Part shown: piece by piece, positions 48,302 to 60,087 of the stretch | Numbering within the stretch: the first letter of the stretch is position 1 | Layout of the letters: each line of letters opens with the position of its first letter | Assembly: GCF_902459465.1 (NCBI RefSeq) | Contig: NC_047080.1 | Location: forward strand, 11,816,866-11,880,865 | DNA length: 64,000 nucleotides | From: Asterias rubens | Taxonomy: Eukaryota > Echinodermata > Asteroidea > Forcipulatida > Asteriidae | Direction of reading: 5' to 3' | Program-made: the position numbers and the translations under genes | The notes under the pieces: generated by a model | Database searches by the model: none | Told to the model about the DNA's origin: nothing | Seen by the model: the letters and a program-made list of their open reading frames with translations, nothing else

Positions 48302-51300
48302 TCATGTTTGAACCACGCCAGGAATAGTTTTGCATCTGTTGGATGCGATGTGTTCCTTAAGGTAGTCTCCTCCTTTCTCAAGATATTCCTCCCTCGTCAC
48401 AAACCCATCATTGGCTAAAGAAGGAGAGGTGGACCATTTCTTAGCTCCGTGCCACGCATCCAGAACTGGATCTCCTATAAATGTGAACATATTCAATAGT
48501 AAACTTTATTTCCACTCAACAAATGCTTTATAGTAGACATACATAAGGTGCATGAGGCATACAAATCTTACCTGCTCGAATGACTTGGAATGTTGATTGG
48601 AACGGCCGCACTGCCATCAGTTCAGTCTCTATCCTCTCCTTCATATTAGGATACATCATGTTACCTCCAGTCAGAAAAACCCTCTGGATCAAACAAAATA
48701 TAATGCTCATTACACTTTAGAAGGTAACCGCTAGAATCGACCTCACTTGACCTCGTCAATGAGCATCAATATTGATGAGGTCAAGCAAGGTCACAGCTCC
48801 TGGTTACCATTTAGAGTCCATCCATCTCACCAGTCTAAAGACCACAATGACATTCAACAGGCCTTGACCTTTTTTCTCTGGCAAGGGTACTGCTATGGGG
48901 AACGAGTTTGTATTGGGAACTTTGCACTTTGAACTTTACAGAAAAAGCAAACCACGGCGATTGCTGTTGATACCGTGGGTCACCTCACTTTTATACCATG
49001 CCTGATATGTGGCAGAGGTTACCCACCCCCCCCCCCCAAATGTTCCCATACTTTAACTCTTCATACTTTCCTCTTGTACAGTTGTACCCCCCCCCCTCAA
49101 AGAACACAATGAACACACAATAGGACACCAATATCTCACACCAAATGCTCACCTGTGCCAATCTATCTTGCGTCTTACTGTCATAACTCCTTAAGACTTG
49201 ATCCAAGGTTTCAGCCAGTCCAGCCTGATCATGACCAATGATGGACGGTTGGAACAAGACCTCTGGGATGCGAATTCTCTCTACTCCGAGTTGAAGCTGG
49301 TAGTATTCGGCAAGGTCAAAGGTCATCCTAGGAGTAGGTTGGGGACTGGTTTCTTTGCTGTTGTGAACAGGGAGAACGATTTTTAGTTCAGAACAGAGGA
49401 CCCCTTTAATGTAGATAAGATGATCGAGGAAAGTTGTGGAGGAAACTTTACAAACGTAATAATCCACCTGTTACAATGTAATTGGAACTCAAACAAGAAT
49501 CAGAAGGGACTTAGAGACCATGGGCGTAACACTCAGGAAACATGTTGGAGACTTCAAACCTGACTGGACAGGCTTAGTACTTAATATTTTTGTAAATTAG
49601 CCCAATGTGATAATTGACCAGGAACCCAGACACAAATACTACACATGGAATTTCCTTTTGGTGACCTATTCTGATCAGCAAAATTGTTTTGTGCTTTTTG
49701 TCCTTTAAGAAGGCCGGTGGCTGTATGGAATTATGAACCCTTGCAAATTATGACACCATTTGAATGTTTTTACCTGTCATAGTCCTGATCAACTTCTCTC
49801 AGAAGCAGATCAAGATCACATAACTTCCCCTTCTCAGACTCGTTATCGCTTCCTTCACCGTCTGGGATCTGTGTGTAAAGTTACCATGGTAATACATAAA
49901 TGTACGTAACCTTCACAATAATAATTCATAAAAGCCTTCAGTATTTTCTCTAGAAAGATTGTACTTCAAATTACCAATACTTCTGTTCCACTCTGCACCC
50001 ACCTTTGTTCGAGTCTCCTGTGATTGGTCAATTTGGGAAAGCTCTTGCTGTGATTGGCTGCTCACCCCCGATATCTTGTCTTTGATCTTCTGAATGGTTG
50101 CTGTCAGCTTGTCAATCATAGACTGTAGCTCCGCCCCTGAGGAGTATCCCAGCTCCAGTAGAGCTCTCTGATGTCAAGACATTGAACAATTACAAGAATA
50201 ATGAAAGTCATTTGACATTTAAAAATGTGAAAATAGAATTAGCTGTTCTACAACAACTTACCATTCAAAAGGACCTATGGTATAAATAAATTTAAAAAAC
50301 GGTTAATGGCCAGGCGTTTCGACCCTAGCAAAGTCTTTCTAAGATACACACTCACCTGATAACCTTCTTCATCTTCGTCTTCAAGGAGTTCTTGAACACT
50401 CTTCAATTGCTGCATCCTATCCTCTTCAGCAGCAAGCTACATCAACAAAAACAATAAAGCTCTCCTTTAAACTCAGTTTCATCAAATACAAGTTTCAAGC
50501 AATAAACCATAAGGGAAACTGACAGTTGATTTCTTTATTTTTTTTATTTGGTGTTGACAAAGACAAATTTATTAGAGCATGACTTGAGCCTGCAACCTCC
50601 AGATTAACATGCTGGCGCTATAACAACTGAACCATATACAGATCTAGCCCTAAAGTTGGCAGTCTCCCACATACTGATTTATCAATTTCTTCAATTCAAG
50701 TAATCACCCTTTATCCCGCATGATGAGTAGCAATTTTTCACCTTTTTTCTAAGCATCTGAAAAGTTAAACTCTTGGATACATCATAGCTCTGTACTTTCT
50801 TCATTCTTTGTAAAAGTAAATAATTCACAAAAACTTAGACTTATGTTTCTTACTCTTTCTTCTCTCCTCTTAGCATTGATCTCCTGAAGGCGTTTTATCT
50901 GCTGTTGTTTCTTGTCTTGTTTCTTATCTTCGGAGGACCATCCAGGCAACTAAGAAAGAGAAGTAAAGTACGCTTGAAATCTCCTCCTTCAAGTTCTTCA
51001 TGATACTCATTTCCTCTCAGAGTACAGATTGGTTTTTTTTGGTGAACATTATGAGCACGGAAACACTTCTAAAGACAACACATCATTGGCATTAATTGAA
51101 CTACAACCTTATCAACAAGACATCTCTTGAGACGGTTTTTCTTTACAATTTATTTAAACTTACCGGTGTAAATGGTAGTTGTATTCTATGCATGTGTTTA
51201 TCACAGTAGGGTAGCGACTGCCAGTCATTCACCTCTGCATTGTAATCCACTGATACGTATGTGTGCTCATTCACCAGCTCCTGCAACACAAATAAGTTTA

Positions 51301-54069
51301 AAAGACACTGGACACCTTTGGTAATTGTCAAAGACCAGTCTTCTCACTTTGTGTTTCTCAACATATGCACAAAATAAAAACCTGTGAAAATTTTGAACTC
51401 AATTGGTTGTTGAAGTTGCGAGATAATAATGGAATACACACCCCTGTTAACCGTAGTTGTGTGCTTTCAGATGCTTGATTTCGGCCGACCTGATAATCTA
51501 ATTCTGAGGTCTCGAAAATCAAATTTGTGGAAAATCCCTTCTTTATCGTAAACTATTTTACTTCAGAGGGAGCCGTTTCTCACAATACTTTATACTATCA
51601 ACAGCTCTCCATTGCTTGTTACCAAGTAAGTTTTTATGCTAACAATTATTTCTAGTAATTACCAATAGTGTCCACTGCCTTTAAGGGTGTGACGTTATTG
51701 TGGAATGTGCTATATAAGACTTAGTTGTTATTATTATTTTTATTTAGAAGCAATTCAATGACACGCCAATTTAAAATATGCTAACCTTTTTCTGCTAAGC
51801 AAAATGTCCTGTGCTAAGCAGATTTAGATTATGTTGAACAAATATTCCTTACCTCGGCTCTACTCAAATTAATAGCAGCAAAATGTGCTGGATATTTCAG
51901 TTGCAGCAACTTATGCATGAATGTTGCTGAATGCAGACCACCGATGTTGACTCGTCGACTATGTGTGACGTCTATTTTGCCTTGAATTATTGGAAGAATA
52001 TGGGTAGTCTGGTAACCAGAGGAGAGTACCAGACCATCAGAGGTTCCTGTAATCAAATGAGAGTTGTGGTAATAGTGGTCATCTTATTAAGCCTATAATT
52101 CTGTGACGCTCAACGCACTCAACAATATAAAAAAGTGAAAAGCAGAAATACTAACTTTGTATATAAAAAAGAGCAACACATAATTATACATTTTTTCAAC
52201 ATTACCTGAGCTCGGGAAGTTTTGATAGAAGCTGAATAGACTAGCCACACCAAAAGCCAGTTTAGGAACATGGTAGCACTCAAACAAAAGCTCCGACATC
52301 ACTGAAAAAGAAAATATTATCATAATTATGTCCTCAAATGATTCAACATTTTCATTTTCTTTGGATACCTGCTAAGAATAACTGAACATGGAATGTTTTT
52401 TGTTTTTGGCTGGTAACCTGTTTTTACTAAGCAAGATGTTCATGTGCTTAACAAGTTTTTGTGCTTACAGGCTTTATGAAACTTGGCCCTGATTGACTTA
52501 CACTGCCGGCAGTAACTCGGATTACAAACTGTCTCTGTCAGTACTAGAGGATGTGTGACAGCGCCCTCTGTGTCCAGACCAAGATGCGAAAAGATGTGAT
52601 CAAATACAAGCTCTTGTGAGTCGTAATTTGTGACCACATCACGGTCGAACTGTGTCTTCAGCAACCAGCGTATCGTCTCCACATTAGGAATGTCGTTTCC
52701 GATCTGAGACTCATAGTCTTTCTTGCCTCGTTGGCGAGCGATTAAGCTACGGAAGACAAGACGGGGGGAAGGATCACTGGCCCAGCCCACTCTGCAGTAA
52801 CAAGATCCTTCAGGCAAATATAAAAAGAAGACCACAATTCAATAATAAACAGCATACATAGGAAAACTTTAACTCTAATATTAAACATGGTGGTTCGTAA
52901 TAGCTTTATAAAATTGGGCCCAGCACAGTGAAACGAAGACAGGGAGTCTAACTTTGGCTAAGCTGTGTACTGTTTGATTCAACAACCACGACAGCACTGT
53001 CTCCTCATCAGTCAGAGCCTCCTGTTTCATAATCCTAGAACTATGAGGTTCGTTTCCGCTACTCTAATAACTATGAGGTTCCTTCCTCTATTGTTGTCAA
53101 TTACTCCTAGAAGTATGGGGTACCTTCTTGGAGACGATAGCGAAACGAACCTCATAGTTCTAGGAGTAGCAGAACGAACCTCACAATTCTAAGAGTTTGG
53201 AGACGATAGCGGAGCGTACCTCATAGTTCTAGGAGGTACCTGTCTCATTAGTTGCGATAACGTAACCCTCCTCCTCCGGGAGGAGGGTTACGTTGGGAGG
53301 AGGGTTACGTTAGAGGAGGGTTACGTTATCGCAACTACTGTTCATATAATACTTACCGTTATCAATAATGAGTGGAGTGTCACTCCCTCTAATAGCTTCC
53401 GGGTATTTATGATATTTATCAGGAGTGCGGTTAAGATGACCATCTCGGAACCTGAAGGTATCACTTGATTCTGCAACATGATTTATCAAAATTAAATAAC
53501 TATATAAGAACAAAGGACTGGTTCGTTATTCGGAAAAGTTTCCGTATAGCGCCACCACTTTTTCATTCGATATAAATAATATAATAGTATCTAATTTACC
53601 TCAATGAGATATCCCTTTTTGTAAAAATGAGTGAAAAAGTGGTGGCGACATACAGAAAGTTATCCCATTTCAGTTGTTCTTCCACCCAGTACTATGAGGC
53701 AGCCGTACTTATGATGATGATTAATTCAAGTTTTGGGATTGAGAAAACAGACTGGAAAGTGGAAGTTCTTTCGATTGATCTTCTTCAGTGCAAATTGTAT
53801 GTTATTTAGTTAGGCCATGGTTAGGCCATGGAGCGGAGGTAGTAGTAGACTTCCCTCCGTGGTTAGGCCGAATAACATCAATATCATGCTTGGACCATGC
53901 TTGGGCTGGCTAGAGACACCGGGGGAGGAGGAGGGGGGGGGGGGAAGGGGGGACAGAATCTGGGATCTCCCGTGGTCACACAACACACAGGGTGGCAAAC
54001 AAAAGACAAGGTCGAAAAGGGAAAAGAGTTCTTCCCCAAGTCAATACCTGAATATTCTTCAGCTGCCAT
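48302..54069 (-). CDS. ACTR5: Actin-related protein 5 (INO80 complex), complete in 13 exons
   Basis: A nuclear actin-fold protein that couples the INO80 ATPase to nucleosome sliding. Exons, minus strand: 54069-54048, 53470-53357, 52807-52502, 52301-52206, 52046-51853, 51280-51164, 50949-50854, 50436-50356, 50167-50003, 49868-49774, 49357-49153, 48683-48572 and 48474-48302 (stop). All phases agree and give 591 residues, against 607 in human. The first actin phosphate-loop motif is [16 protein letters not shown], with Cys where human has Phe after DNGS. Then come [39 protein letters not shown] and VNIGGLHSA. The ARP5-specific charged insert lies in the 50949-49774 exons ([20 protein letters not shown] and following). 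The fold resumes with [32 protein letters not shown] and [10 protein letters not shown]. The acceptor of exon 3 (at 52808) has a weak pyrimidine tract. A minus-strand AATAAA at 48247-48242 is a possible polyadenylation signal. Confidence 0.96.
50575..50650 (-). mobile_element. tRNA-like SINE head in an ACTR5 intron
   Basis: Minus strand: GGTTCAGTTGTTATAGCG as A-box region, then GGTTGCAGGCTCAAGTC as B box at tRNA spacing. Confidence 0.5.
51298..51684. mobile_element. TTAA MITE, full copy 3 (387 bp), in an ACTR5 intron
   Basis: Both TTAA-ended termini are present (TTAAAAGACACTGGACACC and GTGTCCACTGCCTTTAA). More diverged than copies 1 and 2: the internal palindrome is partly degraded. It starts 18 bp outside the ACTR5 exon that begins at 51280. 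Confidence 0.85.
52395..52490. mobile_element. Remnant of the GCTTAAGC-type MITE
   Basis: GGTAACCTGTTTTTACTAAGCA, GTGCTTAACAAG and CTTTATGAAACTTGGCCC match one half of the 6235 element. It lies next to the ACTR5 exon that ends at 52502. Confidence 0.6.
53030..53232. repeat. Cluster of hairpin-element arms
   Basis: CCTAGAACTATGAGGTTCGT and its complement (GAACCTCATAGTTCTAGGAG) occur several times, together with two GGAGACGATAGCG motifs (near 53132 and 53201). It looks like two or three nested or tandem copies of one fold-back unit within ACTR5 intron 2. Confidence 0.75.
53250..53337. repeat. Long stem-loop with a 17-bp triplicated arm
   Basis: TAGTTGCGATAACGTAACCC on the left pairs with the complement near 53337. 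The right side holds three consecutive 17-bp GGAGGAGGGTTACGTT(A/G) units. It lies about 20 bp inside the intron after the ACTR5 exon that ends at 53357. Confidence 0.8.
53531..53666. mobile_element. Small MITE with CGCCACCACTTTTTCA inverted ends, copy 2
   Basis: Left GGAAAAGTTTCCGTATAGCG then CCACCACTTTTTCA; right GTGAAAAAGTGGTGGCGACA then GAAAGTTATCCC. Inverted relative to the copy at 17030, in ACTR5 intron 1. Confidence 0.85.
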
Positions 54070-54400
54070 TCTACATTCCTGTAGAGCTACAATACTATTG
54101 AAAACATAAAAATCTCCACCAAAGTCGCTTTCAATTATAAATATATAAAAAACTAAAGAAAAGAATCACTTTTGATCCTTTTGATTGAAGCAGTCGACAT
54201 CAGACAGGGACGCTGACATACTGAAATAGCGCCACCTCTCGGCGAGATATTCCTATGACGCATGCGTGAAAAGGAAAATATTGCTAGACTTGATCTCAAG
54301 CAAGCTAGTTGTAAAGAAACAAAATGGAACTTCTTCTGCGAAGCACTGCCTAATAAAAATGCACAAAATGTTGTAAATAAGGTGTGTCGTATAAGACAAG
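54070..54400. promoter_or_regulatory. ACTR5 upstream region with an NRF1-like palindrome
   Basis: ACTR5 reads left from 54069 and RABGAP1 reads right, with its first recognised exon at 55440. A perfect 10-bp palindrome, ACGCATGCGT, at 54258-54267 resembles the NRF1 core GCATGC often found in housekeeping promoters. A possible non-coding first exon of RABGAP1 could lie at about 54290-54379 (AATAAG before GTGTGT), but this is weak. Confidence 0.35.
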
Positions 54401-54856
54401 GTAAGAAGTCAACATGACAGCTTTATTAGCCAGTGTGTCGGATGAATATTAAGCAATTTTCAGTGTAGGTAACAGTCAAACAATGCAGTTATTTCGAGCA
54501 TGTTAATAAGATAAGTGTTTCATTTTTTTCAATGTTAATTCAATGAATTGTTGTGATGATGGCGGTCTGTCAACAAAAAAGGTCCCAAGTCGTCCCATTT
54601 TCAACGTTGACTGTCATTCATAATGACATTAACGTAAGTCCTACACTCCAGTATCACTGCCACACATCTATAATAAGCATAGTACTGCGTGGGTAGCAGT
54701 GAAATTGGGCCCTGATTGCAAGTGAGACTGAGATTTAAAATAGAAAAAACAGTGTAGTTTTCATCCCCATTTTTGACATGTCCCAATGTGATTGCCTACT
54801 CGACCTGTGAATATGAGGTTCATTCCGCTACGCGCTAGCCAACATTACTCTTCTTA

Positions 54857-54936
54857 GAACTATGAGTCGTTACGCTATTGTCTCCATGAACGTGGAGACG
54901 ATAGCGGAATGAACCTCTAGTTCTAGGAGTAAGCCA
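54857..54936. repeat. Hairpin element, about 40-bp arms
   Basis: TACTCTTCTTAGAACTATGA ... CTATTGTCTCCA on the left pairs with TGGAGACGATAGCGGAATGA ... CTAGTTCTAGGAGTA on the right, around a loop of only a few bases. Same arm as at 53030 and 35343. Confidence 0.8.
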
Positions 54937-55439
54937 AGAATCAAGATGACCAGTGACTGAGTGAGTAAGTTTTTTTTTATTTCACTGGTCCATCAGCTTA
55001 TTGTACTTGTTTGTAATTCATAATATTAAATTAAGGAAACCTTTTTTATAAACACCAAACTAGCCAGCCGTGACCACTTGAAGTTGGACCTCTGATGTTT
55101 TAACTGGCATTTGGGCAGGGGACTGAACTGTTAAAGGTTAAAGGGGTAACCCTGCTACTACACCCATCCCTAGTGTAGTTGCGATGTTCGTAACCCTCCA
55201 TCCTTCCGACTGTCGATCCCGTTTTTACACGTTGTGAGCGCACATTAACACTGCAATACATAACATTGGTTTATTTTCGTCAAATTTTGTACTTTATTAG
55301 TGTTTTTTTTTACTTACTGGGATTGTGTTGAGTGTAAAAATCTCAAAGCTTTTGGAATCGGGCATGGTAAATATGGGGGAAAATCAGTTTTAAAAATACA
55401 GATTTTAAATTGTCTTCTCAATTTGTTTTTCCTTCCAGG

Positions 55440-58400
55440 ATGTAACTGTTGCCTCTGCGGGATTGGTTAAAATTTGCCAATTACCTGCAAAGGGCTCACT
55501 CTGCACATTCTCCACCCCGTAAAAACAGGGGTAACTTCATTTTAACGACATCGCTATTCAAAGAGCATCCATGGAAGACAAGGTTAGTCGCAGTTCTGCT
55601 GACTCTTTGTCTGTCACAGAAGAGTTTGTAGTCGTCACGCCCAACTCGGAGAAAACACCGGAGCCTAGTCAGGACAATGTATCAACAACGTCAGCGGAGA
55701 GCACTGGACTGAAGATTGTTGGCAACGGAAATATGGAAGATCTTAAGCAACATCTGGATGAGGTCCTCGGAGGGGATCAACATGATGGTAAAGCGCCCTC
55801 GGATGGTCACGATGAAGGAGTAAGCGGTTGGGAGACACCGACTAATAACGATAAATCACGCTTTAGGAGTGTCAGCGAGCCAGTCTACTCTGCCAATAAT
55901 CCATCTCACCGTGTTGGCGGTGATAGTCCAACTTCATTCCAGCAGATTTCATCACAAGATCTCGGTGAGCGAATTCTCTCGGGTCATGTGGAAAGTTGGA
56001 AGGTTAGGGATCAAGGGTCATCTAGGGATGAGGGTAGCCTTGACCCTTGGGAGCCGAGGTCAAGTCAAAATGATTCGGAAAGTAAGTAAATATTAAGTTT
56101 GTTGGGCACGGCATGTAGGAGAGGTTCCACTACTACCACTCTCACTCCTGCACAACGGTCATGGTATGGTAATCATTTTAATTCTTAATTCATACCCAAA
56201 GGTTTTTAACTTGTTTTACTAAAAGGTCATGTAGGAATCGAGATTGATAGCTCGTAAAAAAATTAAATTGAAAAATGTCAATACTTTACAAACATTTCCA
56301 AACATTTCATAGCCAATATATTACTTTTTATAAGAAATAACCATCAACTTGTGACTATCCCGAATACTCTTTTTTTTTATCAACGTACGACAAAAACACT
56401 GAATTGTTGTTGATGTTGTTTGCAAACTTCAGAAACTTGTTTTGAAGAATGAAAACAAAAATATATTTCTAATAAAATTGTTTGTGCCTTCGGGTATCTG
56501 AGCCAGAAAATGCAAGTATAAAGAATTGGTTTTTCACTTTCAAAATTAATGAGAAACTTACTGCAATATTAAAACTAAAGAGTATAGACCTTATGCATTG
56601 ACGTCTTCCACCCGCCATCTTAGAGGAAAAACAGTGACGATCGAAACGCACAGATTTGTATGCGCGGCGCACAGTTTTGGCCAATAAACAACCTCCTTTT
56701 GACCTCTAGGTGAGGGCGCCCTACTAAAATGACGTCATGTGCATAAGGTCTATACTTAAAAATGAAAATTATAAATTTGTGTATTTAACAGTTGTTTGTC
56801 TGTTAATGTTGCATGATGTAACTTAAATAAACGTTCGTAGATTTTTACACCATCATGGTATCATGAAAAGTAATACTTACTAAACCTTAATTTGTTTTAA
56901 ACATTTTACCAAACACCATCTTCACATGGGTTTCATTAATTTCTAACACCACAAATCAATATTGAGAGTTTAGAAATGGTGTGCACTTAACAAAACTCTA
57001 ACTTTCTTAATCCAAATCTTGTTTAAATGACACATAATAAGTAATCAGTGCTATATGAGCAAATGTTAACAACATTTTTAAGAAACAATGCAATATCAGA
57101 GAAATCTGGAGTGAGTGATTTTTTACAGATTTTGCTGATGCTTACTAGTTACCATGGAGGTAGAAATAGCTCTTTCTACATCCATGCTACTATAATACAT
57201 ACACATGTCCAGTACACTGGATGTAGGCCTAATTTACCAAAATGTCCCATAGTTCACAAACGCCTGCACATTCCTATTGTTGAATCCCAGGCCATGTATT
57301 TCAAACTCTAAGGGAAATACCACATTCCTGGACTAATGGGCAATTCAGTAAGAAAAACAACACTACAAGTACACTGAGGAGTCTGAGGCTACATGATACT
57401 CCTCTCATGGGACAGTGGAAGCTTGTCCCAAGTGAACTCTAGGAATTTCAGGCCTGTAGTGTCTATTTTACAATATCCAAAATCAGAATTGAGCTGAAAA
57501 TCATGCTAAAAGCAATTGCTTCCATTTCCTTGCCTTTACCTTGGGCATGCCTGGAATTTCATCTTTGAACATGTTGAAAAGGGCAAGGCCATTTTCATTT
57601 AGCAAAGGGCACTTCCATTGGAAAATCTTATAAAGTCAATGGGAACTTGTGAAGGGGCACCAAGGCAAAGACAAGGGGCAACGGAGGCCGTGCCCTCCCT
57701 GGCCTGCATGTAACTCCTGCGTGGCATGCCATGGTGCCCTAAAAATTATCCCAAGTGGAGCTGTTGGAGTGGGGTAAAGATCCATCCATTGGACTCCCAT
57801 ACACTGTGCTGCCCGGATGCTTTGTTTTTGAGAGGGCAAGGGCACCAAGGCATTTTCTCTGCAAACTTCTGTTGGAACATTTTGAAGAGTCAATTGCCTC
57901 CATTTAATAGTAGGCCTCACTGCATGTTTGAAATTGAATATACAAACTGCAAAGATTGGGACCTGACTACTTTTAATCATAAAGGTACATAAATAAACAT
58001 GATAAATGCATTCACATTGAAAACAAAACATGGTTTATAATACCTTGTTATCAAGCAAGTAAATGTGGTGTATCGTGTAGCACTGAAGTGTCAGACAAAA
58101 CAATCAAAAGTTGTACTTAATCATTGTGTAATATTGCGTCAGTCAAGAATGTCCCAGCCACAGCAGTCTGAATAATCTATTTATTGACATAAGTCATTTC
58201 CTTAAAAATTGTACACAATGAACTCTGTTGGGTACTTCATTGGTCACACACGGCTAATTTAGAATCAGTTTCATTGTATGAACAAACCAGTGTATAAGGG
58301 AAGGAATGAAACCACGCGTAGTCATAAACCGCCTATCATAAGTCATACTTCCATGTTCCAGCAAAAGACTGGATTCACTCCCCTACTCAACAACAAGAAC

Positions 58401-59280
58401 AGTAGCCCCACTAAGTTTGGGCGTACACTCTTCATAGGTGCACAACCTACATGAAGGAGCTCTCCCTCATGACCTGACCTCATTTGAGTGTTATTGCTAG
58501 AAAGGAGCTGTTCAATTATTACATCAAGATCAAGTCAACAGTCCTTGATGAACAAATGTAGCTGCTCTGGCTATGGCTCTGGCTGTGACTGATGGTTATT
58601 GCTAAGGACATCCTACAGTACATCATGATAACGCTGCGATCCAGCCGTAGCTGTAGTACAACTAGTCGTAGCCGCAAATTCGGTCGCTGCCTTAAATTTG
58701 CACATTTTTTACAAGACTTTACAAAATTTAATGTTTTTTGCGAAGAGTACATGTACTCGCTCAACCTACCTCAGCGGGTGTCAAACCAAATTCAACATTT
58801 TAATTGAAATAAATAGTTGTGAAAACATTGTGTAAACTTTTTTAAATCTTAAATGTTAAAAATCTTAAGAATTCTTATAGGCAAGTTCCCTGTAAGATCA
58901 TTATGTGCGCTTCAAATGTTATTTTCTTGAAGATTGAAGTAGGACAAATAGTTTTATACAATGTACCAAATAAGCTGTTGGACTAATGAACATAAGATGT
59001 CTTTAATTTAATGGGAGACTTCACTCAACCAATCTTGTGTCTCATTAACAATAATTCTTTATCTTATAGATCGGCTGAGCCCATCTCGAGTCGGCATGGT
59101 CCCTTTGGATAAGATCTGTACCCTGTTCTCCCGCATCATCTATCTTGGAGCAGCTTCGGTCAATGCTCCTAAGAGCGAGATGGAGGCCACTAAGAAAATG
59201 ACCATATTGAAGCAACAACAATCTCAGAATGCTATTGAGATTGTTCTGTCAGTGCCGAGGACATCTGAAGGATCTGTGAG
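55440..59280 (+). CDS. RABGAP1: RAB GTPase-activating protein 1, N-terminal part (first two coding exons; gene continues past the window)
   Basis: RABGAP1 is a Rab6-directed TBC GAP with an N-terminal PTB/PID domain. Exon 55440-56081 has an acceptor (tttttccttccag) and 131 nt of 5'UTR before the ATG at 55571, and ends at donor A|GTAAGT. The second coding exon, 59070-59280, joins in matching phase. Together they encode about 240 residues. Family marks are the start MEDK, the conserved TGLKIVGNG at 45-53 (TGLKIVGNG in human too), a long Ser/Asp-rich linker, then the first strands of the PTB domain: SRIIYLGAASVNAPKSEME and IEIVLSVPRTSEGSVR. The exon ends in phase 2. I saw no following exon (expected to encode the LLDP-like continuation) up to 64000, so the PTB remainder, kinesin-like, TBC and coiled-coil parts lie beyond. 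RABGAP1 and RABGAP1L cannot be separated with certainty, but the TGLKIVGNG start favours RABGAP1. Confidence 0.9.
56581..56756. mobile_element. MITE in RABGAP1 intron (176 bp)
   Basis: Ends AGTATAGACCTTATGCA and TGCATAAGGTCTATACT are exact inverted copies; TGACGTC and GACGTCA follow inside each arm. The interior contains CGCGGCGCAC. No coding capacity. Confidence 0.85.
57540..57900. repeat. Interspersed repeat with GGCAAGGCCATTTT
   Basis: Shares blocks in opposite orientation with 31960-32070 and 31230-31430. Located in the RABGAP1 intron. The open frames here are not protein-like. Confidence 0.6.
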
Positions 59281-59760
59281 GTGAGTTAACATCTTTACCT
59301 CGCTTCGATCGTCTTGATTTTGTTCTTAAGAAATCATGTGTTTTGTTTGTTGTGATGTACATATCCTACGAAGGATGATAGTACATGGCTAGAATTTGGG
59401 GGAAAATCCACAGAACTGAAGGGGGTTGTACTATGTAGCTTAAAATTTTGAACCAGAAGTTATTTTGCAAGACAAGAATCGTAAAGAGTTGAGCAAGCAC
59501 GAAGAGAAGATCTACTTCAATTTGTGTGTGTTTAGTGTACTCCTTGAAAGAAAAATATCCCATTCACCGTCAACATTTTTTGACAAAGCTATTACACAAT
59601 GAGTAGTTTGATTCAAAAAAATTACACAAGACCACCGGGGATGTCCCAGTTTGAGTTTACTAGCCGGACACTAACATCACAGGCCCTGTTCTGCAAAAGT
59701 ACCTTCAGATAAAAGACTTCAGGGATTTACAGGAAGTGTTTCTCAGTAATTATCCATGTA

Positions 59761-60087
59761 TTGGTTATTTCCTCCCTTGGCACTGGAGTTGCTATGTCAA
59801 GGATAAAACCAAGAAAAACATTTTCGTTGATGAGAGAGTAGAATACTTTTATTTCTCCTGAAGAAAAGCAGAGTACACATTAACTGTTTAAAACATCAAG
59901 ACCACCAAGCGGACGATGTTAATATTTGGTTATTTCCTCCCGTGGCACTGGAGTTGCTATGTCAAAGATAAAACCAAGGAAACATTTTCGTTGATAAGAG
60001 AGTATGATACATATTTCTCCTGAAGATGAGCAGAGTACTGTTCGAAACATCAAGACCACAACGGAAAATGTTAATATTTGTTCACAT
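59761..60087 (+). repeat. Tandem duplication, about 165-bp unit, two copies
   Basis: GGTTATTTCCTCCC, GGCACTGGAGTTGCTATGTC, TTTCTCCTGAAGA, GCAGAGTAC and AACATCAAGACCAC occur twice in the same order. The CCTGAAGA..GAAACATCAAGACC phrase is typical of LINE ends in many invertebrates. Confidence 0.75.
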
